From Sphaerolaimus hirsutus (taxonomy: Eukaryota; Nematoda; Chromadorea; Monhysterida; Sphaerolaimidae): a stretch of DNA of 64,000 nt. Position 1 is the stretch's first letter. Each line of letters begins with the position of its first letter. Positions 32,201 to 42,600 of the stretch are shown here, piece by piece. The DNA lies in NCBI GenBank assembly GCA_964036195.1, contig OZ038460.1, positions 16,681,504 to 16,745,503 on the forward strand, in the 5' to 3' direction. Made by a program: the position numbers and the translations under genes. The notes below the pieces were generated by a model. It ran no database searches and was not told the origin of the DNA. It worked only from the letters and a program-made list of their open reading frames with translations.

Positions 32201-35200
32201 AATAATTCCCTAGACTTTTGTGAGGGGGGCATTATTCAAAGGGGGAATTTTTTCTAGAGGGGGAATTAAATATTCAAGCAAGTACGGTAATCACAATGGC
32301 ATACGAGCGCACTGCACTTTCGATTTTCCCTTGTCAAAATTGTCTTCAAGCGCCACACACACAACAGAAAAGAGGAAAAATCGAATCTACGATTAGCATT
32401 GAAAAACATCGTCAATTTTTAGAAAATATGATTAAAATATAATCTCAGAAAATCTCTCAAGGAAAAAATATATTTAAATCTCTCTCGAAAAACCTGGAAA
32501 AATATTAAAAAAATATAGGTAAATATCAGAATTTGAGAGATTTTCTGATATTTTTAAAAATCTCAGAAAATCTCTCAAAAAGAAAATACAATTAAATATC
32601 TCTAGAAAATCGTTAAAGAAATATAAATCTCCCATAGATAATTTCAATGCTATCTACGATACACTACCGTAAACTCAAAATATCAGGTGCGCGACGAACG
32701 AAATTTGGCCCGCGCCGACGCCAGACGCTTAGCTGTTCAATTGACTCAAATGCAAACGGAAAAACGACTCGCCGATGGCTCGAAAGATTCTGGGGCGGAA
32801 AATTGTAAACTGGGCGACAATTCAAAACTGAGTTTACAAAATTTGACTGGTGATAGTGATGGGGATGCGACTGCGATGGCTTATTTGAGGGAAAGAGAGT
32901 GAGTTGATTGCATATGTTTACCCCACCCCCCCCCCCACATTGTGGTTTTTGGAGTTACCTAAGCTGAATTTTTTCAACTCGTCCATGGCGCTGGTATTTT
33001 AGTGATGGAGAAGCCCACAAAAATGGCGTTACAACAAAAAGAATGAGGCGTTAAAGGCGCCAGCGCCAACGTGTATTTCATTGTAGTAAGCTATGTACAT
33101 AGTATTTACATAAAATTTGGAAAATTTCGTGACATTTCTTTGTCAATTCACGTAAATCTGCAAACATGCACAACAAGACCATAACCCCCCCCCCCCCCGC
33201 CCGCTCAAAAAAACCACTTGATAATTTCATATATTTTTTCAAAACTATCAATTTTTCCCCAGAGAACGCACCCGCCTATCAAAACGAGTGAACGATTTGG
33301 AAAGCGACCTGAGCATGTACAGAGCGAAATGTCACGAGCTGGAAGTGGCCCATGCCAATGTGCTCGAAGAGGTGCAGCTGCGGTTTTTTTGTTCATTTTT
33401 GAGTTCCTATTTTTATGTTGGTGAAAATTTTGGAATTGGAAATTTTGAAGTCGACATGATGAAAACACTTGTGGCACTCCCAGACTTTGTAAAATATCAA
33501 ATGTCATGCAAAGTGTCAAATTGAAGTTTGCCATTATATAGCCAATATTATATATATATTACATGACTTTTGACACTTTGCATCAAGTTTACAAGGCCTG
33601 CTATTGGCCCCGGGGGGTGGACACGTCCTGTGCTCGGTTGTATACCCCCCTTAAGTGATTTAATGTTATTTCAACGCAGATGAGCGAACTGCGGACATCG
33701 CTCGAGTCCGAGCTCGAATGCAGTCGCGTTTCATTGGCCACTGTGAGTTCACTTTTGACGAGGGAAAAAACCCTATTTTTTCTGCGACTTTCTTGCCTTG
33801 AATCCACACCACTATTTGATAATGACAACTGGGCCGACTGGTTTCGATTCAGATTTAAGCTGATGGGTCGCTGAAAAATTTTCAAATGCACATAAACACC
33901 TTCCCGATCAAGTCCGGCCCCCAATTTTTTATTTTACTTCTGCCGTCCTATCTACAGTTCTAGGACGCGCCAGAAGCTAAAACTTTGGGTAGATGGTGGC
34001 GCAACCCCCCTCTACTTCGCATGAATTGAAGGGGTCGCGGCGACCCCCTACAGGGTGGGTCGCCGAGTGCAAAACATTTTTGCAGCTTTTTTAGTGTCCT
34101 ACACAGGTCCGGCCCCCACTGATTTCTTTCACTGCGGGTGCCGACCTCCACCTGTGGGAGGGGTATAAATCTAAAATTTTGGGGATGTGTCGCCAACACC
34201 CCTCCCCTACTATACACTGGCCAGGCGGTCTTTGGAAACTCACCACAGTGTGGGGTGCAAAGTTTAAAATTTATTAAAATGTTACTGTCCCACACAAGTC
34301 CAGCATCCAATTGAATTTCAAAAAATGAACACTTTTGTGTTGTTTTAACACTAATGTGGTTGACAATGTGAAATAAGCATGAAATATCCTCTAAAAAATA
34401 TCTTATCTGACCTAAAACTGCCCACAACATGAACCTCTCCCCCCAAGTGGGTGACAAAAAAATCACTTTTTACAACTTTTTCATTAGACACTTGAACTGC
34501 TGGTTTACAATGATTTATAGAGGAGGGTTAAAGGTATCAAATTGTGTAAAAAACCTTACCTCAAAAATGCCTTCATAAGAAAATTTGCTGGGGGTAAATT
34601 TAAAATTGTAAATTTTGCCTATTTTTGTTCCTGCAATGATGTCATTTTTACAATTTGAAATTCATGCACAGCAAATTTTCTTATGAAGGCATTTTTGAGG
34701 TAAGATTTTTTACACAACTTGAGACCTTTAACCCTCCCCTATAAATTATTGTAAACCAGCCATTCAAGTGTCTAATAAAAAAGTTGTAAAAAGTGATTTT
34801 TTTGTCACCCACTTGGGGGAAGAGGGGTTCATGTGGTGGCCAGTTTTAGGTCGGAGTAGATATTTTTTAGAGGATATTTCATGCTTATTTCACATTGTCA
34901 ACCACATTAGTGTTAAAACAACACAAAAGTGTCCATTTTTTGAAATTCAATTGGATGCTGGACTTGTGTGGGGCAGTAACATTTTAATAAATTTTAAACT
35001 TTGCACCCCACACTGTGGTGAGTTGCCAAAAACCGCCTGGCCAGTGTATAGTAGGGGAGGGTGTTGGCGACACATCCCCAAAATTTTAGATTTATACCCC
35101 TCCCACAGGTGGAGGTACGGCACCCGCAGTGAAAGAAATCAACCAGGGACCTGTGCGGGACCTGTGCGGGACAGTGAAAACGCTGCAAAATTTTTTCACG

Positions 35201-35653
35201 TATATGGCGACCCCATTTATTCATGCGGGGTAGTGGGGGGTTGCGCCTATATACCACCCAAGTTTTAGTTTTCCACCCCTCCCATAACCGGAGATATGGC
35301 CTGCGAAGTGAAAAAAAAATAGGCGGCCGGACTTGATCGGGAAGGTGTTTAGAATATTAGTCCTTTTATATTTACATTGCCCCATCCCATGTTCACTCTA
35401 AAATTGTCCTGCGACCCGTCAACTAAAATTTGAGTTGACATGGCAAACCAGTTGACACCCAGTGGGTATGCCACCATTCACCAATCACGACCAATTTTCC
35501 CAGGCCAAATCTGAAATGTCTCGTTTGCGATCGGAAAACACGTCGCTTTTGGCCGCTGTTCGAGCGTTTACGAGGCGAAAATGCACTCCAAATTTGTCAT
35601 CTTCCAGTGATAGTGATGAGGTGGGCGATGATAGATCGAGACATACTGATTGA
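29272..35653 (+). CDS. CCDC102A: CCDC102-family coiled-coil protein
   Basis: Exons 29272-29421, 29623-29679, 30384-30586, 31191-31326, 31987-32070, 32687-32898, 33263-33371, 33680-33742 and 35504-35653 give 1164 nt (387 residues). The family hallmark is in exons 4-6: [15 protein letters not shown], then [19 protein letters not shown] (about 190-208), then [19 protein letters not shown]; vertebrate CCDC102A has the closely similar MEKTMRWWSDCTANWREKW. From there to about residue 365 the protein is mainly coiled coil. The N-terminal 140 residues are acidic and disordered (repeated DND, many Q/P/N), and the tail is Ser/Asp-rich. Family members are myosin-tail-like; CCDC102B is a centrosome linker component in vertebrates, and the role here is inferred. 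Exon 1 end is the least certain point: the only in-phase donor, GTGGCA at 29422, is weak and abuts a MITE. AATAAA at 35765 is a good polyadenylation signal. Intron 8 holds a 1.45-kb fold-back element. Confidence 0.92.
29441..29600. mobile_element. CCCTGTAAAATGTC MITE at the CCDC102 exon 1/intron 1 boundary
   Basis: CCCAGACCCTGTAAAATG at the left and CATTTTGCAGGGTCCGGGACTG at the right form the palindrome; the outer part of the TIR (AGGGGGCAG / CTGCCCCCT) overlaps the end of exon 1. It makes up most of the 201-bp intron 1. Confidence 0.75.
29876..30247. mobile_element. CCCTGTAAA-type MITE split by a hAT-like element
   Basis: GCAGTCCCGAGCCCTGTTAA at the left and ACACTTTACAGGGCTC at the right. 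The two halves are separated by the element at 29997-30210. Confidence 0.75.
29997..30210. mobile_element. hAT-like element, GGCGCC-rich TAGTGATG family
   Basis: Starts TAGTGATGTGAATGGCGCC and ends AGCGCCATGGCGCTTTTACA+TCACTA. The perfect 8-bp duplication CATTTGAC lies on both sides (29989-29996, 30211-30218). Interior is repeated GGCGCTAGCGCCA and GCCATGGCGC. Confidence 0.9.
31005..31130. mobile_element. CCCTGTAAA-type MITE, variant, CCDC102 intron 3
   Basis: GAAGTCTAAAGTCAAGTTTC and inverted GTAAACTTTAGACTTC bound a GTCAAAATGTC ... GACATTTTGC core. Confidence 0.6.
31516..31845. mobile_element. C-rich fold-back element, complete copy, CCDC102 intron 4
   Basis: TACCGTATTTGCTTGAATAA at the left and ATTCAAGCAAATACGGTA at the right. 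Confidence 0.8.
32186..32289. mobile_element. Short C-rich fold-back (about 104 bp), CCDC102 intron 5
   Basis: TACCGTATTTCCTCGAATAA and ATTCAAGCAAGTACGGTA arms almost touch; the core is lost. Confidence 0.75.
33487..33600. mobile_element. CCCTGTAAAATGTC-type MITE, CCDC102 intron 7
   Basis: CTTTGTAAAATATCAAATGT at the left and TGACACTTTGCATCAAGTTT at the right around a TATATATATTAC centre. Confidence 0.6.
33895..35349. mobile_element. 1.45-kb fold-back element with ~700-bp arms, CCDC102 intron 8
   Basis: AACACCTTCCCGATCAAGTC at the left is mirrored by GACTTGATCGGGAAGGTGTT at the right, with TA on both sides. Inside, long blocks pair, for example CACTGGCCAGGCGGT with ACCGCCTGGCCAGTG and AAGTGGGTGACAAAAAAATC with its inverse at 34795-34815; the centre is near 34640. 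Arms differ by scattered substitutions. No coding sequence recognised. Confidence 0.88.
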
Positions 35654-36117
35654 TTTTGGATTTTTTGACAATTTTTATCGAGTTTTTTATATGTCTATTT
35701 ATTGTAATACATTTTCCGTTGGTGCTTGTATTTTCAATACATAATTTACCTACCTAGTTTGATAAATAAATACGTGTCCTCCAAAATGTGTGATTGAAGT
35801 TATAATGGTGACGTGATGAAGCCACAAATCACAGCTCCGCGAAGCAAAATGGCGCTTTGTCATTACTTTGGCAGAATATCACAATCTTGTCGTTTTTAAT
35901 TGATTAAGGATTAGAATCATATTCCATTGAACGCATGATGATATTTATGCAGATGCAGTTCGGCGCCGGTCCAGTTTTTTTTTATTTTGTAAACTTTGCT
36001 GAATTAATTACGTTACTTTGCTCTTGCAAATTATTTACTTTACTTTCATGTTGAAGTTCATTCATGTTTAATTTTCCCTTATCTGTTCACTGTCTTACCT
36101 ATTTTCATTTTGTTAAA
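35654..36117. other. 3' flank of CCDC102
   Basis: AATAAA at 35765 lies 112 bp after the stop. The stretch 36000-36100 (CATGTTGAAGTTCATT, TTCACTGTC) recurs at 48730-48812 on the far side of the nested element complex. Confidence 0.55.
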
Positions 36118-36357
36118 TACCGTATTACCTCGAATTACCCCCTTGATAAACCCCCCTCGAATTATCCCCCTTGATTCACCCCCCTCGAATTAACCCCCCA
36201 ACTGGGGAAATTATACTCCCCCTCGAAATACCCCCCTTCGGAATGATGTACATCATGTATGCAATGTACATGATGTATTTAATACCGCTAATTTGCATTG
36301 CAGCTACAAACATTTACTAGTAGTTTGTATAGCTATCTACGTCTTTATGTCCAAATA
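36118..36357. mobile_element. C-rich fold-back element, left half (split by insertion)
   Basis: Begins TACCGTATTACCTCGAATTA followed by repeated CCCCCCTCGAATTA-type blocks and a GATGTACATCATGTATGCAA core typical of this family. It is cut at 36357 by the TIR segment and continues at 48527. Confidence 0.8.
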
Positions 36358-36388
36358 CAGGGGTGGGCATTTTCAGTTACCGCTGGAA
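36358..36388 (+). repeat. Left 31-bp TIR of the 12.17-kb segment
   Basis: Starts CAGGGGTGGGC. It is followed by an A/T-rich TTTGAATTTTGAATTTG stretch, unlike the sequence inside the right TIR, so subterminal regions differ between ends. Confidence 0.8.
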
Positions 36389-38994
36389 TTTGAATTTTGA
36401 ATTTGATATGTTCATTATTGGTTCGCCGTGGCAGTGACTACCATGCAAGACATGTGTATCGAGCAGGCTGTCTGTGAAAGTATACCCCGTGGTATACAAG
36501 CGTGGTAAACAAAGCGGGAACATCATTTTGTTCGGCCCGCAGTATTAATTATTTGCGCGGTTATGTATACATTGATTTACATTCACGCGATGCATTACGG
36601 GTTATGCGGGGTGCACAAAACAGGGGTCAATTTCTTCAGCGCGGTACTTAGGTTCACAAACACGCATCATTTGGACAAATCGTGTTACATAGATTTGCCA
36701 TACCACGATGAAAATATTTTTTTCGCGTGCAGCGTGGTATAACTGGTGAAAACAATGTTATAAGGAAATTAGAATATGGAAATTATAAGGTGCCAATCTC
36801 ATCCAGTGTAAAGTGTGAAGTAAAGTGTCAAATGGCAAGTGTAAATTGTCAGTAATAGAATCATTTCTCTTTGTTTTGATTGACATTTTACATGATATTT
36901 GGCACTTTACTTTCAACTTCACACGGTCTGGGACTGCCCCCAGGTGTCAGGTAGAGGGGTACAACCAAATTACAAATCACAAATCGATGCTAAATTGCAC
37001 AACATCTGTTGGCAATTTGGGTTTTACCATGGGAAAATTTTTCCCAACAGATTGCGTCAGTTTAATGTGACGCAAGCGAGCGTCACATTAGTGATCGCTG
37101 CGGCTGATAAATATATATCAGCCAGTGCACAGAGCTGATCTGCTCGGCCACGCACTTGGGCTTAATCTGGCATTCCGCCAGCACCATGAGAAACCCACAT
37201 GAAGGCACCATGCCGCCCACTGCCCGGTTTGCCGGATTTTTCTAATGGGCGGGCAGCGGCAGAAAAGTGTGGCATAGACAGGGTTTGGGTTTGCCTAGGG
37301 TTTGCCATCGTAAGTGCAGCCCGATGAACTTTACACAGTTTCACACTAGTGTTGGGAATTTCAAAATTTTCAGTTGCGGTCCACAGTTCTCTATTTAAAA
37401 AATCAGTTTCGGTATTGGTAACGATGGCAAAATAAGATTTGAAAATTCAAAAACGTTATCGAATTTTCAAATTTTTTGACTTTTCAAATTTGAGAACAGG
37501 GTGAGAAAAATACTTTAAAATCGATTTTATTGTCATAAAATTCAAAAACTTGAAAACGTTTTCGAATTTTCGATTTTTTTGGGGTATTTTTGGTGGAAAT
37601 CGGTAAAAATGCAAAACAAAATGAGCTCAATGCACCAATTTCCATGGATTTTTTGTGGCTGTAAAACTTTAATGTGCAAATAGATCTGTGGTAACAGTAT
37701 AGAAGGCTGCAAAACATTCAGATGTATTCAAAATTCAGTCTAAAAATTTGAAAATGCAAAAAATTGTTGCAAAAAATTTTGAAAAGTCATGGAAAATATT
37801 GGAAAATTCTAAAAGTAATACAAAAGATTCGGAAATTTGAAAACTATTTTTGGAAAAAAATTTGAAATTCTAAAAGTCATTTTTGAAAAAACACTTACAA
37901 ATTTAAATACTTTTTTCATGAGGGTTTGCCATCGTTAGGTCCATTTTGTGGTTCTCAGTTCCAAAATGTGCTTATTTTCTCAGTTTGGTCTGATGGGATC
38001 CGCTTTCCAACCCTAGTACACAGTCTTGGTATTTAAGGCTAAATATTGAGAGTGATTGGGTGGTGCCCCAGACAGATAGAGGGACATTTCAAATACAGTG
38101 TGATTCACCTGTGTTGTTCCCTGTTTTTTTCAGTTCACTCAATATTCAGTGTGGATCTTTACACATAGTCAATAATCAATGTTAGCTGAATTTACCTGTA
38201 TGTTTTTTCACTCGAATTTTTGAATATTGGTATGAAAACCTAACATAACCCATCTGAATACTGGACCAAAAATTATACAGTTTTTTATCATTATAATATT
38301 CCGTTTTTTTACAATGGAATTAATTAGTATGAAATTTATCACAAGATTTTATTCATTAAATTACGGTAGGTTTCCATACTTGGGTGTGCTGTCCTCCAGT
38401 ATAATGTAGATTTTGTGGACCATCCTGTATTTTAGTGTAGTGTACACTGGTACCCTTACCAGCTGGCCCACTGATATATTCCATAAGTTCTGCAGTTTTT
38501 TGAGTGAATGAATTTGCAAATATTAAATACTATTTTAGATAAATATTCAAAAGAAAAAAAGTTTTGGACAATAAATGGTACCAGAATTTCAAAATTTCCT
38601 AAAACTCAATTCATTGAATCAAATTTCTATTGAATTGAGCCACCATGTATGCTCAAGGCTGCGGTGTTCTCAAAGTGTAAATAGCAGTGGTTTTTTTGTG
38701 GCACCCTTCAAATTGGATGCCGTTTCTCTACTTATTTAGCCATCTTATATTCTTTTCACCATGCATGTGTGCAGTGTGATTGCTTTTCATCATTCAGTGT
38801 CAATTTGATAGTCATCATGTAAAATGTAAATTGTCATGAAAGTGTCAAATCAAAAGTCACGCAAATGACAAGCATCTAGAAAAAGATAAAATTGACATTT
38901 TGTGGGGGCATCTTACATGACTTTGATTTGGCGCATTGCGTGACATATCACATTTCACAAGACTTTTGATTTGACACTGTCTAAAATTAATCAG
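36389..38994. other. Left interior of the TIR segment, non-coding
   Basis: Holds CGTGGTAT-rich sequence (36480-36740), a CCCTGTAAA-type MITE at about 36808-36955 (ending GGTCTGGGACTGCCCCCAGG), an A/T-rich fold-back at about 37349-38016 with GTGTTGGGAA/TTTCCAACCC ends, and another MITE at about 38815-38990. No open frame that I can support. Confidence 0.55.
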
Positions 38995-39580
38995 AGCTGT
39001 ATTTTTCAACAAAAAATTCACGTGGTATATTACCTTGGTTTCGCACGTTCTGGTAGGATTTTTTTGAAACAGTCCGAGGTATACGTTTTCATTGCACGCG
39101 CATCCAATATATGGCTTACCTAATAACGAGGTGAACAAATATGTATCACCCGCCTGTTGCGTGTTATTGACCAATCGATTTTTACAGCACGCGCTCATTT
39201 GCGGGTGAGACGGGTTACCTATCGATTTCTGGTGACCTCTTTTAATGTAATAAATAAAAATACGTGTTGAGCGCGTGGTACAGCTGCAATTATAAGCGTG
39301 GTACGTGGTATAATGAAAAGAGCGGGATCTCACGGACAGCCTGGTATCGAGTCACACCAATAACATTTCTATCACAGTTATTACGCGAACGGATGTATCA
39401 AATAAACTGCAATGACTAATATGCAATTATAACTTTGTACATATAATACTCGTATATCAAATGAACAAATCACAATTGAAAGAAAAGATGGGACTAGTAT
39501 CAGTCGACCAGTGACGCGAGGAGAGCCTTGAAGGTCGTCGGCTGCCGGCGCGGTGTATCCATAACTGCATGATAACTTTA

Positions 39581-39604
39581 AAAATTCCAATGCATTGGAA
39601 TTTT
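39581..39604. other. 24-bp perfect palindrome next to the RT stop codon
   Basis: The sequence AAAATTCC-AATGCATT-GGAATTTT is a perfect self-complementary palindrome that ends 10 bp from the last base of the polyprotein stop codon, on the 3'-UTR side. In RNA it would form a 12-bp hairpin with a very small or no loop. It could be a 3' recognition hairpin for the reverse transcriptase or a transcription or processing signal; this is inference from position only. Confidence 0.6.
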
Positions 39605-39614
39605 ATCTAGCGCA

Positions 39615-42600
39615 TCATGTCTGTGAGGGAACAGCAGTCATGTGCGGCCTCCAGATTGTATTTACGCATCTGGCCAAAGTTTTCTCAATATGTGTGCTGA
39701 CTGCAGTGCGATGCAAGTCGCATCTATCAGACGATGTCAACCAGCTCAATTTCTGTAGTGGTGACATGGCGGGTTTTGCAATACATCTGCAGCCCGTACC
39801 CAGTTGTCCAAATAATTTTTTGCTACTTTCCCGGGTTTTCGTGTGTTGGCATGACAGCAGCACATGTTTTGCGGTCAGCACTGCCCCACCCGTAATCCCA
39901 ACACACTGGGAGCATCTCTGCTCGCCCGATAACCGCAAACTATTGTATCGCGCTTGTAACCATCGGAAGTGGCCGTTTCTGCATGCTCGCAGATTTAGAG
40001 GGCACAAATCCATGTGTCGACTCGCCAGACTATCGCGTTGTAAAATTGCGCGATCCTGTCGTTCCAAACAACGATGTCTAACCAACTTGTTGAGCCAGAA
40101 TTTCTTCATAACGTTCGTTTCCTCCAATGTGTTGCCCCAGGTTCTGGCGTAAATTTCCGCTCTATCCGGTATACAAGCGCCCATAATTTCACGGGTAGTT
40201 GTCGCGGCGCGTCGCGGTTTGTTCTGCAGCAGAAAATCGTAGCCACGTTTGCACAAGCTATTTGTCAATCTCGAAAGATAGCCACAGTAGCTCACTGTGT
40301 GCTTTTTGATTCGATCTGAGGGCCTTACATGGCCCAAGTCTTTCCACAGCAAGTCACTGCATGTCGTTTTGCACAAATCAACAGTAGACTTTACTGCGCC
40401 CAGAAAGAATCTGTCGATTGCATCCATTTGGCTTTTGCGAATGCCTGTCACTTCTAGTCCGTATGTGACCGCACTTTCCGCATAGCATTTCCAAATCATG
40501 TCCACGCTCCAGAATTTAGCCGACGTACGCCTCGCAGCATTTGATGCTAATTTGCTCAGTCCTGCTGCTTTTTGAACACAGTTTTTTCTGTGCTCTTCAA
40601 ACGTATCTTTGTGACTCGTAATAGTCACTCCCAGATACTTGATTTTATCGCATTCCGAAACCGTGAGAGGTTTTTTTGAATGGTCGTACCCCAGGCGCCA
40701 TTTTTTGTCCGGTTTGGATTTTTGTCCCCATCTAAGGACAAAACTTTTTGCGGGGTTTATTGCAATGTCCCATGACCAGGACCATTGTGTAAAAATGTCC
40801 ATGATTCTCTGCATATCGGATTCAGTGTTGCTTAAAAAACACATGTCATCAGCAAAGTACAATCCCGGGACTTTTTCCGTGCCCATTTTAGCTCCCACAT
40901 CTGCCTGCTCTAGGTGATGTCTTAAATCGGCCAAATATAAAATAAATCCCGTTGGCGACCAGCAACAGCCCTGCCTCAAGCCGGTGGGATAATCCAGCAA
41001 ATCGCTGCTATATTCGCCAAATGTCATTTTACACTTTAAATTATCATACGTGTTTGCAATTGCCTTGATAAACCCTGCGGGGTATCCGAAGTGGCGCATT
41101 TTTGCCCATAACTTTTTCCGGTTGACTCTGTCAAATGCCTTAACAGCGTCTACAAAGCACGTGATTAGTTTGCCTTTCGTTTTGTCTGCGTGGCGCTTGC
41201 ATGCTTGCATGACCACCAAATTATCCAATGTTCTGCGACCACCTCTGAATCCGCCCTGGGCATCACCAAAACCATCGTGTTTTTCAAATGCCCATAATGT
41301 CCGTTTATTAAGAATGGACATGTATAATTTCAGGACATTACATCCGATGCCCAATGTCCGGTAATTGCGGATGTCCATAGTGCTCCCCTTTTTGTGTAGC
41401 AAAACCATGGAGCATATTTTTGCTTCATCGTCAATCGGTTTACCTGACAGCCATGAATTCATCAGCCTCAGCATTTCCCCCAGCCGACTCTGGTCTAATG
41501 CTTTGAAAAATTCGTGCGGTAACGCAGTTGTGCCTGCTGATTTTCCATTTTTCATTTTCTTAATTGCCTGTTTCAATTCGTCCATCGATATCGGCTCTTC
41601 TAATTTCCTCCCAGTATCGGGATGAATTATATCAGCCCCTTTCCATAACCTTGCATCCATATGCTTTGCCCCCGGATTAGGCGACATGACTATGGACCAG
41701 GCTTTTTCGAGTTCCTTTTTCATTGTGATATCGTCACAGATCACACCATTGTCGTTTTCTAAAGCCAGCCGACGTAGAGCTACATCTCTGAACCCATGCA
41801 CATGCCTGTACAAGCGCCGCACCGCTGTTGAGCATTGGTTCTGTAGCTGTTCTACGTATTCCAATTCCGTCTGTTCCTTCTTTTCGATCCGATATTTATT
41901 CAGATGCATGCGTGCAATCTGTAAATTCAAGCGCGCTTGCTTATCATGCACATTTTTTTTCATGTGCCGCCTTGCTTTATTCACCTTGCGAGCCAATTTC
42001 GACTCATACGCATCCGAGCGCTGACATGTCAATTTTTTGCCCGATGTCGACTTTACGCGTCCCATCATACCTTCTGTGATGTGCGCACACTCATGAATCG
42101 ATTTAATCAGATCACCATGAGCGTATGGCGTCTCAGCTTCTGGCATTGGATTGTTTTCCATCACCTGCCTCAATTGCACAAAATCTTCTGTGCGTTTGAG
42201 CTTCCAAGCCGTTTTTCCGGCGTTTTTATCTCTGACAAACCCACCAATTTCCAAGTTCAGTTGCAATGCGTGATGATCACTGCTTAGTGGACTGTGGATC
42301 GATTTATCGTCTACATGTCCATCTAGAAGTCGACTTTGCCAGTGGTCGAGAAACGCCAGGTCAATAATTGACCTGCAGTTGCTGCGTGTGAACGTCCACA
42401 TGCCCCTTAATTTCATATTCAACAGCGACATACCCGAGTGTTTGAACCAGTCACGAATGATTTTGCCATTCGCATTCAATTTCGGGCTATTGCCAGGTAT
42501 ACCCCATTTACCAGAGCCGATGTGTCCGTTGAAATCGCCGATTATCAGACTTTCAATGCCTTTGCGGCGATTCACCGCCAGCATTTCTGACAATCGTGTC

